From positions 3,764,501 through 3,828,500 of the forward strand of contig NZ_CP108518.1 of the NCBI RefSeq assembly GCF_035989885.1: DNA of 64,000 bases, in the 5' to 3' direction. The notes under the pieces were generated by a model, which saw only the letters and a program-made list of their open reading frames with translations, did no database searches and had not been told where the DNA came from. Shown here piece after piece: positions 1-8,347 of the stretch. Each line of letters begins with the position of its first letter. The first letter of the stretch is position 1. The translations under genes were made by a program, and so were the position numbers. This stretch comes from Streptomyces sp. NBC_01232. Its GTDB lineage: Bacteria; Actinomycetota; Actinomycetes; Streptomycetales; Streptomycetaceae.

Positions 1-954
1 GCCATGCCGCGCCGCTTCGGGCGCTGGGTCCGCCGCGACGACGTCGTGCGCTACCTCGAGAAGTACGCCGAGTTCCACGAGCTCGAGCTGGTCACCGGCG
101 TCGAGGTGACCCGGATCGAGCCCGCTCCCGAGGGGGACGGCTGGATCCTGCACGCCACCGGTGGGCGCGAGCTGGCCGCCGCGGCCGTCGTCGTCGCCAC
201 CGGCTACAACCACACGCCCGCGCTCCCCGACTGGCCGGGCCGGGACACGTACGAGGGCCGGCTGCTGCACGCCGCCGACTACCGCAACCCGCAGCCGTAC
301 GCCGGCCGGGACGTCCTCGTCGTCGGCGTCGGCAACACCGGCGCCGAGATAGCCGTCGACCTCGTCGAGGGCGGCGCGGCGCGCGTGCGGCTCGCCGTGC
401 GCACCGCGCCGCACATCCTGCGCCGCTCCACCGCCGGCTGGCCGGCCCAGCGCAGCGGGATCCTCGTGCGCCGGCTGCCCAAACGCCTCGTGGACCGGCT
501 GGGTGCGCTCGTCGCACGGGCCTCCGTGCCGGACCTGTCGGCGTACGGGCTTCCGCGCCCCGCGACCGGCCTGTACAGCAGGGTCGAGCAGGGGTCGATA
601 CCGGTTCAGGACGTCGGTCTGATCGACGCGGTGCGCAGCGGCAAGGTGGAGCCCGTGGCCGCGGTGGAGTCCTTCGACGGCGCCGAGGTGGTGCTCGCGG
701 ACGGCTCGCGGATCGCCCCGGACGCCGTGATCGCGGCGACCGGCTACCGCCGGGCCCTGGAGGGGCTGGTCGGACACCTCGGGGTGCTCGACGAGCGCGG
801 CCGCCCCCGTACGCACGGCGCCCGCAGCCCCGGGCAGGCCCGCGACCTGTACTTCACCGGCTTCAGCAACCCCATCAGCGGGATGCTCCGGGAGATGGCC
901 ATGGACGCGGAGAAGATCGCCAAGGCGGTCGCCCGGCGGACGTCCGGCAGCTGA
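1..954 (+). CDS. Flavin-containing monooxygenase, 5' end cut off
   Basis: NAD(P)H- and FAD-dependent oxygenase of the class B (FMO/YUCCA-like) type. The visible part has the NADPH-binding glycine motif GVGNTGAEIA near residue 103 and the C-terminal ATGYRR motif typical of these enzymes. The N-terminal FAD-binding GxGxxG and the FMO fingerprint are missing because the frame is open to base 1, so the real start lies outside the window. It precedes the CoA catabolic genes and could be their initial oxygenase. That link is inference, because its promoter and any shared operator cannot be seen. Substrate unknown. Confidence 0.85.
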   Translation, partial: AMPRRFGRWVRRDDVVRYLEKYAEFHELELVTGVEVTRIEPAPEGDGWILHATGGRELAAAAVVVATGYNHTPALPDWPGRDTYEGRLLHAADYRNPQPYAGRDVLVVGVGNTGAEIAVDLVEGGAARVRLAVRTAPHILRRSTAGWPAQRSGILVRRLPKRLVDRLGALVARASVPDLSAYGLPRPATGLYSRVEQGSIPVQDVGLIDAVRSGKVEPVAAVESFDGAEVVLADGSRIAPDAVIAATGYRRALEGLVGHLGVLDERGRPRTHGARSPGQARDLYFTGFSNPISGMLREMAMDAEKIAKAVARRTSGS

Positions 955-1035
955 GCCGCCGCCCGCACCGCACCACGGAGGGGCGCCGTCGACGCCCGCC
1001 GCACCCGCCGGTGCCCGCCGACGCCCCTCGGCGGG

Positions 1036-1545
1036 TCACAGCAGGTGGTCCAGGTCGTAGAGGCGCCGGCGCCACCAGGCCCCCCTGCGGTGCGGCTGCC
1101 GGTGGGCGAACGGGTCGGGCACGGTCCGGCGCCACAGCTCCTCGTCCAGTCGGGCCAGCAGGGCCTCCAGTTCCCGGCGCGGCCGGGGCGGCAGCCTGTG
1201 GACGACCAGTTCGAGGAGGTCCCGGGCCACGGCGATGTCGTTGCGGAGGTCGCAGTGCTCGCAGCCGCAGTAGTCCCGCCGCAGGTACAGCCAGCGGCCC
1301 GGAAGGGCGAGGAAGGAGCGGCAGGTCGCGAGGGCCGTTGCCGTCGCCCCGGGCCAGAGCCCTTCGTCGTACGGGCGCCGGCACTCCTCGCGGTGGATCG
1401 CGGCGACCGTCCGGGAGGAGAGCCGGTCGATCCGGGTGGGCCACGGTCGGAGCGGCCGGAAGCCCCCGCAGTGACCGGCACCCGTGTACATCGGCTGGGG
1501 CAGGGCCGGTTCGGCGCGCAGTGCGCTCGGTCGCCTACGCGGCAT
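1036..1545 (-). CDS. Hypothetical protein, Arg/Cys-containing
   Basis: A 169-residue protein starting at ATG with a GAAAGG ribosome-binding site just upstream. I do not recognise the family. It has no signal peptide or membrane segment, is rich in Arg, Leu and Trp, and carries the cysteine cluster CGCEHC in the middle (around residues 93-98), which could bind a metal. The second half is charged and probably helical. It is monocistronic, converges on the preceding monooxygenase and diverges from the acyl-CoA synthetase. The opposite strand also has open frames, but third-position GC and the ribosome-binding site favour this one. Confidence 0.6.
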   Translation of the reverse strand: MPRRRPSALRAEPALPQPMYTGAGHCGGFRPLRPWPTRIDRLSSRTVAAIHREECRRPYDEGLWPGATATALATCRSFLALPGRWLYLRRDYCGCEHCDLRNDIAVARDLLELVVHRLPPRPRRELEALLARLDEELWRRTVPDPFAHRQPHRRGAWWRRRLYDLDHLL

Positions 1546-1739
1546 GGGCCTTTCGGACAGCAGTCATGCGGTAGATGATCACACTGCCGCGGGCAGACAT
1601 CCAGGGCCGCGGACGGTGCGCGTGCCGACCCGGGCCGCGGGCGGGTGATCTCGGCCGGAAGTGCACTCTGGACCCGCTCCGCGGGAATCTGTCACCGTTC
1701 ACCACACCACCTCCACAGCTTTCCTGCGCAGCCCTGTTC

Positions 1740-1754
1740 CTGACGGCACGTCAG
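1740..1754. promoter_or_regulatory. Candidate operator copy A1 (CTGACGGCACGTCAG)
   Basis: Perfect inverted repeat with CTGACG/CGTCAG arms, about 70 bp before the acyl-CoA synthetase start. It forms a tandem pair with the next copy, centres 24 bp apart. The same 15-mer pattern recurs before every catabolic unit of the left arm. Confidence 0.75.
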
Positions 1755-1763
1755 TTCAGTAAT

Positions 1764-1778
1764 CTGACTACACGTCAG
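1764..1778. promoter_or_regulatory. Candidate operator copy A2 (CTGACTACACGTCAG)
   Basis: Second palindrome upstream of the acyl-CoA synthetase/enoyl-CoA hydratase unit, ending 46 bp before the start codon. The arms CTGAC/GTCAG are perfect. Size and symmetry fit a TetR-family dimer site (inference). Confidence 0.75.
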
Positions 1779-1824
1779 TTATTGAGTTCCATCGAGGTTC
1801 ATCGAGCAGGAGTGGGCGGCAACG

Positions 1825-4059
1825 ATGCTTGGATCTACTCACGGCACCCTCACCACCGACTTCCGCGCACGTGTCGAGGCCTGCGGGGAATCCCCCCGGA
1901 CCGCCGTCCATTCGTCGGCGGCCCCCTCCCCCGACGACGCGGTTCCCCTGGACGTCAGCGGACGACCGCTGCACGCCGACGTGCCCGACCTGGACCGGTT
2001 CTTCCGGCCCGAGTCCGTCGCCGTCATCGGCGCCTCCGACGCCGAGGGCCGGCCCAACACCGGCATCACCCGCCAGCTCATCGCCTGGGCGGAGCGCGTC
2101 GGTGCCCGGCTCCACCCGGTACACCCCACCCGCCCCACCGTCTTCGGGCTGACCTGCCACGCCTCCGTGGCCGACCTGCCCGAACAGGTGGACCTCGCCG
2201 TCCTCCTCGTCGCCGACCCGCTCCCCGTCATCGAGGAACTGGCCGAGACCAAGGTCAAGTTCGCCGTCGCCTTCGCCTCCGGCTTCGCCGAGACAGGCGA
2301 CGCGGGCGCCGCCGCCCAGGAGCGGCTCGGCGCCGCCGTCCGGCGCTCGGGCCTGCGCCTGCTGGGCCCCAACACCAACCTCAACGCCTTCGAGGAGTTC
2401 CGCGAGGACCTCGACGGCCCGGCGATCGCCCTGATCACCCAGTCCGGCCACCAGGGCCGGCCCGTCTACACCCTCCAGGAGCTGGGCATCCGGCTCTCCC
2501 ACTGGGCGCCCACCGGCAACGAGGCGGACCTGGAGACCTCCGACTTCATCTCCTACTTCGCCGAGCAGCCCGAGGTCGGGGCCATCGCCTGCTACGTGGA
2601 GGGCCTGAAGGACGGCCGGTCCTTCCTGCTCGCCGCCGACCGGGCCGCGCGCAACGGGGTCCCCGTCGTCGCCGTCAAGGTCGGCCGCACCGAGACCGGC
2701 GCGCGCATGGCAGCCTCCCACACCGGGAAGCTGACCGGCGCCGACACCGTCGTGGACGCCGCCATGCGCCAGTTCGGCGTCATCCGCGTCGACGGTCTCG
2801 ACGAGCTCCAGGACACCGCCGCGCTGCTCGCCCGGGCCCGCAGGCCCAAGGCCGAAGGCGTCGTCGTCTACTCCATCTCCGGCGGCACCGGGGCGCACTT
2901 CTCCGACCTGGCCACGGAGGCGGGCCTGACCCTGCCCGCCCTCTCGCGGGCCAAGCAGGACGAGCTCCACCAGTGGATCCCGGAGTACCTGAACGTCGCC
3001 AACCCCGTCGACAACGGCGGCCACCCGGTCGGCGACTGGCGCGGCCGGAAGATCATCGACGCGATCCTCGCCGACCCCGCGGTCGGCGTCCTGATCTGTC
3101 CGATCACCGGCCCCTTCCCGCCCATGAGCGACCGGCTCGCGCAGGACCTGGTGGACGCGGCCGAGCAGAGCGACAAGCTGATCTGCGTGATCTGGGGCTC
3201 CCCCGTCGGCACCGAGGAGGCCTACCGCACCACCCTCCTCGGCTCCTCCCGCGTGGCCACCTTCCGTACCTTCGGCAACTGCATCACCGCCGTACGCGCC
3301 TACCTCGGCCACCACCGCTTCACCACCGGATACCGCTCCCCCTTCGAGGACGCACCGCGGACGCCCTCGCCCTCGTACCGCAAGGCGCAGGCCCTCATGC
3401 GGCCGTCCCAGCAGCTCAGCGAGCACGCGGCAAAGCAGCTCCTGCGCGCCTACGGGATACGGGTCCCCCGCGAACAGCTGGTGACGAGCGCGGCGGCGGC
3501 CGTCCGCGCGGCCGGGCTGGTCGGCTACCCGGTGGTGATGAAGGCCTCGGGACCGCAGCTCGGGCACAAGACGGAGCTCGGCCTGGTGAAGATCGGCCTG
3601 ACCTCGGCGAGCCAGATCCGCGACGCGTACCGGGAGCTGACCGACATCGCACGCTACGAGAACGTGCCGCTCGACGGGATCCTCGTCTGCCAGATGGTGG
3701 AGCGGGGCGTGGAGATGGTCGTCGGCGTCACCCAGGACGACCTCTTCGGCCCGACCGTGACGGTGGGACTGGGCGGGGTCCTGGTGGAGGTGCTCCACGA
3801 CGCGGCGGTCCGTGTCCCGCCGTTCGGCGAGGACCAGGCGCGGGCCATGCTGAGGGAACTGCGCGGGCACGCGCTGCTGGAGGGCGTACGGGGGGCGCCC
3901 CCGGCCGATGTGGACGCCCTGGTGGAGGTCGTCCTGCGCATCCAGCGGATGGCCCTCGAACTGGGCGACGAGCTCTCCGAGCTGGACATCAACCCCCTGA
4001 TGGTCCTCCCCCGGGGCCAGGGGGCGGTGGCCCTGGACGCCCTCGCCATCTGCCGTTGA
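1825..4059 (+). CDS. Acyl-CoA synthetase, ADP(NDP)-forming type
   Basis: A 744-residue fused acetate--CoA ligase (ADP-forming) family protein that activates a carboxylic acid with CoA and NTP, or runs the reverse reaction. Domain order is typical of the fused form: CoA-binding Rossmann domain from about residue 55 (VIGASDAEGRPNTG), two succinyl-CoA-ligase-like domains in the middle (ITQSGHQG, then SISGGTGAH), and a C-terminal ATP-grasp domain from about residue 530 with the GHKTELGLVK motif. The start at ATG follows AGGAG. The first 45 residues are extra and of low complexity. It is followed after 38 bp by an enoyl-CoA hydratase in the same direction, and two palindromic operators lie upstream. 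Together they fit CoA activation and beta-oxidation; the acid substrate is unknown. Confidence 0.88.
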   Translation: MLGSTHGTLTTDFRARVEACGESPRTAVHSSAAPSPDDAVPLDVSGRPLHADVPDLDRFFRPESVAVIGASDAEGRPNTGITRQLIAWAERVGARLHPVHPTRPTVFGLTCHASVADLPEQVDLAVLLVADPLPVIEELAETKVKFAVAFASGFAETGDAGAAAQERLGAAVRRSGLRLLGPNTNLNAFEEFREDLDGPAIALITQSGHQGRPVYTLQELGIRLSHWAPTGNEADLETSDFISYFAEQPEVGAIACYVEGLKDGRSFLLAADRAARNGVPVVAVKVGRTETGARMAASHTGKLTGADTVVDAAMRQFGVIRVDGLDELQDTAALLARARRPKAEGVVVYSISGGTGAHFSDLATEAGLTLPALSRAKQDELHQWIPEYLNVANPVDNGGHPVGDWRGRKIIDAILADPAVGVLICPITGPFPPMSDRLAQDLVDAAEQSDKLICVIWGSPVGTEEAYRTTLLGSSRVATFRTFGNCITAVRAYLGHHRFTTGYRSPFEDAPRTPSPSYRKAQALMRPSQQLSEHAAKQLLRAYGIRVPREQLVTSAAAAVRAAGLVGYPVVMKASGPQLGHKTELGLVKIGLTSASQIRDAYRELTDIARYENVPLDGILVCQMVERGVEMVVGVTQDDLFGPTVTVGLGGVLVEVLHDAAVRVPPFGEDQARAMLRELRGHALLEGVRGAPPADVDALVEVVLRIQRMALELGDELSELDINPLMVLPRGQGAVALDALAICR

Positions 4060-4097
4060 GCGGCGCCCCCGCACCCCACACGAACGGAAGCCCGCCC

Positions 4098-4907
4098 ATG
4101 ACCGGCACCCCCGAGGACGAAGTCCTCCACCGCATCGACAACGGCGTCGCCTGGATCACCCTCAACCGCCCCGAGGCGATGAACGCCGTCACCTGGGACC
4201 AGCGCGAGCGCGTCATCGCACTGCTTGCCGAGGCCTCCGCCGACCCCGCCGTGCGGGCCGTCGTCATCACCGCCACCGGCAAGGGCTTCTGCGCGGGCGC
4301 CGACCTGCGCGGCAGCCCGGGCGGAGCCGCCGCCGGCGAGCGCATCGCCGGTGACGTCGCCCGCATGATCCGCCTCGGCGCGCAGCGCCTGATCACCGCC
4401 GTGCTCGACTGCGAGAAGCCGGTCCTCGCCGCCGTCAACGGCACGGCCGCCGGTATCGGCGCCCATCTCGCCCTCGCCTGCGACCTCGTCATCGCCGCCG
4501 AACCGGCCCGCTTCATCGAGGTGTTCGTCCGCCGCGGGCTGGTCCCCGACGGCGGGGGCGCGTACCTGTTGCCGCGGCTGGTGGGCCCGCAGAAGGCCAA
4601 GGAGCTGATGTTCTTCGGCGACGCCGTCCCGGCGGCCGAGGCCGAGCGCCTGGGCCTGGTCAACCGGGTGGTGCCCGCCGAGGAGCTGGAGGCGACCGTC
4701 CGCGCGTGGGCCGAGCGGCTCGCGCAGGGACCCACCCGGGCGCTCGCCATGACCAAGCAGCTGGTCAACGCCTCCCTGGACGGCGACCGGGCGGCCGCGC
4801 TGGCCGCCGAGGCCACCGCTCAGGAGATCAACATGACCACGGCCGACGCGAACGAGGGGGTGGCGAGCTTCGTGGAGCGCCGCACGCCCAAGTACCTCGG
4901 CCGCTGA
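4098..4907 (+). CDS. Enoyl-CoA hydratase/isomerase
   Basis: A 269-residue crotonase-fold protein, normal length for the family. The oxyanion-hole segment GKGFCAGADLRG and the second glycine-rich stretch NGTAAGIGAHLALACDL are both present, followed by a PDGGGAYLLPR segment with Asp near the usual catalytic position. It probably hydrates or isomerises an enoyl-CoA in the pathway fed by the upstream synthetase. The start ATG has CGGAAG ahead of it. Spacing and direction make it the second gene of a two-gene operon under the tandem palindromes. It converges on the VOC gene. Confidence 0.88.
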   Translation: MTGTPEDEVLHRIDNGVAWITLNRPEAMNAVTWDQRERVIALLAEASADPAVRAVVITATGKGFCAGADLRGSPGGAAAGERIAGDVARMIRLGAQRLITAVLDCEKPVLAAVNGTAAGIGAHLALACDLVIAAEPARFIEVFVRRGLVPDGGGAYLLPRLVGPQKAKELMFFGDAVPAAEAERLGLVNRVVPAEELEATVRAWAERLAQGPTRALAMTKQLVNASLDGDRAAALAAEATAQEINMTTADANEGVASFVERRTPKYLGR

Positions 4908-4914
4908 ATCCGTC

Positions 4915-5697
4915 CTACATCTGCGGGTCGGGCTTGAGCAGCGCGAACACCGCTCCGGCCGGGTCGGCCAGCCAGGCGATCCGGCCGACGTCCGGGAGGT
5001 CGGTGGCCGGCATGACGACCGACCCGCCGTTCGCCCTGGCCACCGCGACGGTGGCGTCGACGTCCGTCACGTGGAAGTACGGCGTCCAGCGCGCCCGGTC
5101 GCCCTCGCCGCCCATGTGCGGGGCGATCCCGCCGAAGGAGGCGTCCTCCTGGTCCCCGTCGGCGGTGCTCAGGACCTGGTACGTCATCCCGGGCGCGGGC
5201 ATCTCGGCACTGCGCCATCCGAACAGGCCGGTGTAGAAGGCCAGGTCGGCGGCGGGGTCCCCGACGTGGAGTTCCGTCCAGACCAGCGAGTTCGGGGCGG
5301 ACGTCAGCTGGAGTCCGGCGGTCTTCCCGGGCTGCCAGCAGGCGAACTCGGCGCCCTGCGGGTCGGTGTAGTGGGCCAGCCATCCCTCGCCCATGACGTC
5401 CCCGGGCTCCATCCGTACCTGCCCGCCGGCGGCACGGACGGCCTCGGTGGTGGCCTGGATGTCGGAGGTCATGAAGTGCTGCATCCAGGCGGACGTCGCC
5501 CCCTCCTCGGTGAGCGGTCCGAGCGCGGCGACGGTCTTCCCGTCCACCTGGAAGAAGCCGTAGCCGCCCGCCTCGGGACCGGCGGAGGCGAAGTCCCAGC
5601 CGAGGACGGCGCCGTAGAACGCGACCGCCGCCTCGGTGTCGGGGCTCCCCAGGTCGAGCCAGTTGGGTGATCCGGTGGTGAAGTCGGTGCCGAGCAT
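4915..5697 (-). CDS. VOC family protein with two glyoxalase-like domains
   Basis: A 260-residue protein made of two tandem vicinal-oxygen-chelate domains (about residues 1-125 and 135-258). Each has the SPNWLDLGSPDTEAAVAFY- or NSLVWTELHVGDPAADLAFY-like opening followed by an LFGW/VLGW turn. Such Streptomyces proteins are usually annotated as glyoxalase or bleomycin-resistance-like, with unknown substrate. The gene lies within the catabolic region but on the opposite strand and without the shared palindrome, so membership of the pathway is not supported. It ends 7 bp from the enoyl-CoA hydratase end (convergent). Confidence 0.85.
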   Translation of the reverse strand: MLGTDFTTGSPNWLDLGSPDTEAAVAFYGAVLGWDFASAGPEAGGYGFFQVDGKTVAALGPLTEEGATSAWMQHFMTSDIQATTEAVRAAGGQVRMEPGDVMGEGWLAHYTDPQGAEFACWQPGKTAGLQLTSAPNSLVWTELHVGDPAADLAFYTGLFGWRSAEMPAPGMTYQVLSTADGDQEDASFGGIAPHMGGEGDRARWTPYFHVTDVDATVAVARANGGSVVMPATDLPDVGRIAWLADPAGAVFALLKPDPQM

Positions 5698-5795
5698 GGG
5701 GTCCTCCCGGGACTACGGCGGCGGTACGAGGTCGCTGCCACGATGCCGAGCCTCCGCCCCCGCCCGGGCGTACGGACCCACGGAGGCGGGGGGTT

Positions 5796-6554
5796 TCACC
5801 CGCGTGGGGGTACGGGCACCCGGTCCGGTGCGTGCCGGAACTGGTCGTAGAAGGCCGTCTTGAGCCGGAGCGACTGCTCCTCGGCCTCCCTGAAGCAGGC
5901 CGCGGCCGCCGCTTCGTCGTCCGCGCCGGTGAGCAGCTCCCGTACCCGGGTGCCCAGGCGGTCGGAGTGGGTGGTGGACAGCAGGGACACGCTCTCCAGG
6001 GAACGCTTCTTGGCGTCGTGCACGTGGTGCGGGTAGTAGAAGCGCGAGCGGTTCTCGCCGTCGCCGGTGAGCTGTGGCCCCATGCGCTGCCACAGCCGCC
6101 CGTACTCGACGGAGACCAGGATCTCGCCCCAGAACCGCAGGATGGTGAGCAGCTTCAGGTCGGAGCGTTCGTGGCCGCCCGCGTCGGCGATCAGGGCGAA
6201 GGTGTCCTCGATGGCGCGCCTCGTCGCCGCGGTCGGCCTGGACCGGACGATGGCGGACCTGGGGATCCCGAGGCTGCCCATGTCGTACGTCATGTCCTCG
6301 CGGTGCGAGGGGGTGTGCCCGCGGCCGTCGGGGTACTCCTCGCGGAGGATGACCCGGGCGATCCGCAGCCCGGCCTCGTCCTGCAGCAGGTCGATGGCGA
6401 GGTCGTAGGCCGGGGTGAAGGCGAGGGAGAGGAAGCGCCGCTGGAGCAGGATCTCGGCGAATTCCTGGTCCGGTAGCCGCGTGATGTCCGCGAGCACCGG
6501 ATGCCGCTCGTACTGCTCGATCAGTTCGTCCTCGAACCTGTCCAGGTCGCGCAC
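5796..6554 (-). CDS. Heme-oxygenase-like (iron-containing redox enzyme) protein
   Basis: A 252-residue, all-helical protein. The segment REEYPDGRGHTPSHREDM (from about residue 70) and the later FYYPHHVHDAKK (from about residue 171) supply the Glu/His/Asp pattern seen in heme-oxygenase-like diiron oxidases (UndA/CADD/SznF relatives). I infer possible dinuclear iron binding; the exact ligand set cannot be fixed by eye. It lies 39 bp downstream of a membrane PLD-like gene on the same strand, and the two probably form an operon. No palindrome of the catabolic regulon is present. A TenA-like or plain iron-containing redox function are the alternatives. Confidence 0.55.
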   Translation of the reverse strand: MRDLDRFEDELIEQYERHPVLADITRLPDQEFAEILLQRRFLSLAFTPAYDLAIDLLQDEAGLRIARVILREEYPDGRGHTPSHREDMTYDMGSLGIPRSAIVRSRPTAATRRAIEDTFALIADAGGHERSDLKLLTILRFWGEILVSVEYGRLWQRMGPQLTGDGENRSRFYYPHHVHDAKKRSLESVSLLSTTHSDRLGTRVRELLTGADDEAAAAACFREAEEQSLRLKTAFYDQFRHAPDRVPVPPRG

Positions 6555-6593
6555 GGCCGTGTCCCTTCTCTTGTCTCCCGGTCGTTCTGCTGA

Positions 6594-7415
6594 TCAGTGG
6601 AGGTCGATCGATCTCATCGGGTCGCGGAGGTCGACCTCGCTGCCGATGCCCCAGAGGGTGTCCAGTTCCTTCTGGACCTGCCGGCCCATCACGGTGTCGG
6701 ATCCGTCGATCTCGGTCTGGGGGGATTCGATGGCCAGCTGCCCGTGGAGGAACGAGCTGACCAGGTAGTGCTCGTCGGCCTTGTAGACGGCGATCGACGG
6801 CAGGGAGTTGTAGACGCGGACGCTGAGCCTGGTCCGGAGCTCCGGTGCGAGGCGGTCGTGGATCGTCTTGAGGATGTCCAGGCTCGCGCCGACGTCCACG
6901 GAGCTGCGGGTGGCGCGCAGGGCCTCGTCGCGCAGGTCCGCGACGGCGGACTTCGGGTGCAGCAGCAGGATGCGCACCTGGACGTTCCGCTCGGTGACGG
7001 CCCGCTCCAGCTCTCCTTCGAGGCGGCTCAGGTTGGGTATCCAGGTCTGGAGGATGGAGACGTCCTGGCGTGCGGCCCCCAGGAGCCTCTTGAACTCCTC
7101 GTCGGAGAAGACCCGGTGGACCCGGGTCACGCCGAGGTAGTGCTGGCGCCGGAGCTCGCCGGTCAGCCCGTCGAGGGTGAGGCCGGATATCTGGGTGTTG
7201 ATGTTGTCGAGCACCTTCAGGCGGTCGAACTCCATCAGGAGGAAGAGCGTGACCGTGCTCAGGATCAGCAGCGTGATCTTCGGGAGCGTGCCGCCGGGCG
7301 CCATCTTGTCCAGCCAGCCGAAGAGGTCGGCGACCAGGACCAGGATGCCCGCCGCCGCCATCGCCCCGAGCGAGATCCGCTCGGCCCGGTACCGAAAGCC
7401 GTTGCCACTGCCCAT
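6594..7415 (-). CDS. Membrane-anchored phospholipase-D-like domain protein
   Basis: A 273-residue protein using the ATG at 7415. The open frame extends further upstream, but that part is Arg/Gly-rich and does not look coding. The N-terminus carries two membrane helices (about residues 13-30 and 40-60), followed by a cytosolic domain with a beta-strand ending in LLLHPKSAVADL and a later LVSSFLHGQLAIE segment. This layout resembles DUF/PLD-like proteins that bind or cleave phosphodiesters. One HxK-x4-D match is visible (HPKSAVAD), but a second canonical HKD motif is not, so catalysis is uncertain. It is probably co-transcribed with the heme-oxygenase-like gene. Confidence 0.55.
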   Translation of the reverse strand: MGSGNGFRYRAERISLGAMAAAGILVLVADLFGWLDKMAPGGTLPKITLLILSTVTLFLLMEFDRLKVLDNINTQISGLTLDGLTGELRRQHYLGVTRVHRVFSDEEFKRLLGAARQDVSILQTWIPNLSRLEGELERAVTERNVQVRILLLHPKSAVADLRDEALRATRSSVDVGASLDILKTIHDRLAPELRTRLSVRVYNSLPSIAVYKADEHYLVSSFLHGQLAIESPQTEIDGSDTVMGRQVQKELDTLWGIGSEVDLRDPMRSIDLH

Positions 7416-7604
7416 GACCCACCCCAGCCCCGACGCCGTTGTCGTAGGCACCGACCTTACACACGAAGCCGGGTGATCTTGACGGCACCTCATGTTCGGT
7501 GCGCTGCAAGGGAGTTGCGCGTTGAACGACCGTCGAGCGGTCGAACCGCCGAGCCGTCGAGCCGTCCAGGTCCCGCAAGCACCTCCCCCTCCACCCCTTC
7601 CTAT

Positions 7605-7619
7605 CTGACGCACCGTCAG
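7605..7619. promoter_or_regulatory. Candidate operator copy B (CTGACGCACCGTCAG)
   Basis: Palindrome of the same pattern as copies A1 and A2, immediately before the flavin reductase gene (14-17 bp from the likely starts). At that distance it would overlap the core promoter or transcription start, as expected for repression. Confidence 0.75.
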
Positions 7620-7636
7620 CTTCAATCATTGCTGTG

Positions 7637-8269
7637 ATGGGACATGCAGGGATGGCGGCCACCGTCGTCCGATACCTCAGGTCAGTCGGCTCCCCCACCT
7701 CCGCCTCGGCGCAGCGGGAACCCGAGTCCGTCGACGCCCTGCCGCGTCCCGACCTGCGGGCCGTCGGCGAGGACGAGCGCGCGCCGGTGTCCCCCGCCGA
7801 GTTCCGGGCCGTCCTCGGGAACTTCGCCAGCGGGGTCACCGTCATCACCGCGCCGCCCGGTAAGGACGAGGGCGGCCCGGCCGGCTTCGCCTGCCAGTCC
7901 TTCGCCTCGCTGTCCCTCGATCCGCCCCTGGTCACCTTCATGGTGGCCCGTACGTCGACCACCTGGCCGCGGATCGCGCGCGCCGGGGTGTTCTGCGTCA
8001 ACATCCTCGGGGCCGAACAGGGCGAGCTGTGCCGGTCCTTCGCCGTCAGCGGCGCGGACAAGTTCGCCGGGGTGACCCACACCCCCGCCCCCGTCACGGG
8101 ATCTCCGCAGCTCGACGCCGTACCCGCCTGGATCGACTGCCGGATCCAGGCCGTCCACACCGGCGGGGACCACCTCATCGTGGTGGGCCGGGTCGTGGCC
8201 ATGGGCGCGGCCGGCGAGGGCGAACCTCTCCTCTTCCACAAGGGCCGCTTCGGCCGCCTGGCCGACTGA
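7637..8269 (+). CDS. Flavin reductase family protein (FMN-binding split barrel)
   Basis: About 210 residues; the flavin reductase domain begins near residue 50 (PAEFRAVLGNFASGVTVIT) and includes FACQSFASLSLDPPLVTF and FCVNILG, all standard for the DIM6/NTAB family. It would use NAD(P)H to supply reduced FMN/FAD to a partner oxygenase. The start is uncertain: GTG 7634, ATG 7637 and ATG 7652 are all possible and none has a strong ribosome-binding site. The N-terminal 45 residues look disordered. The operator just upstream ties it to the catabolic regulon, so its partner is probably an oxygenase of that pathway; the FMO-type enzyme at the left edge would not need one. Confidence 0.85.
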   Translation: MGHAGMAATVVRYLRSVGSPTSASAQREPESVDALPRPDLRAVGEDERAPVSPAEFRAVLGNFASGVTVITAPPGKDEGGPAGFACQSFASLSLDPPLVTFMVARTSTTWPRIARAGVFCVNILGAEQGELCRSFAVSGADKFAGVTHTPAPVTGSPQLDAVPAWIDCRIQAVHTGGDHLIVVGRVVAMGAAGEGEPLLFHKGRFGRLAD

Positions 8270-8298
8270 CCCCGCCCACCTCCCCGGCCCCGTACGCA

Positions 8299-8340
8299 GA
8301 AGGGCGGCCCCGGGCCGTCCGGACCCCGGGGCCGCCCTTC
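8299..8340. terminator. Bidirectional terminator hairpin
   Basis: A 16-bp perfect inverted repeat (GAAGGGCGGCCCCGGG and its complement) with a 10-base loop. It sits between the convergent flavin reductase and alcohol dehydrogenase genes. Confidence 0.85.
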
Positions 8341-8347
8341 CCGCGGA

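Noticed and set aside
1575..4097. Long upstream extension of the enoyl-CoA hydratase frame
   Set aside because: The first 840 codons are an Arg/Pro-rich shadow of the acyl-CoA synthetase; the hydratase begins at ATG 4098 with its own ribosome-binding site.
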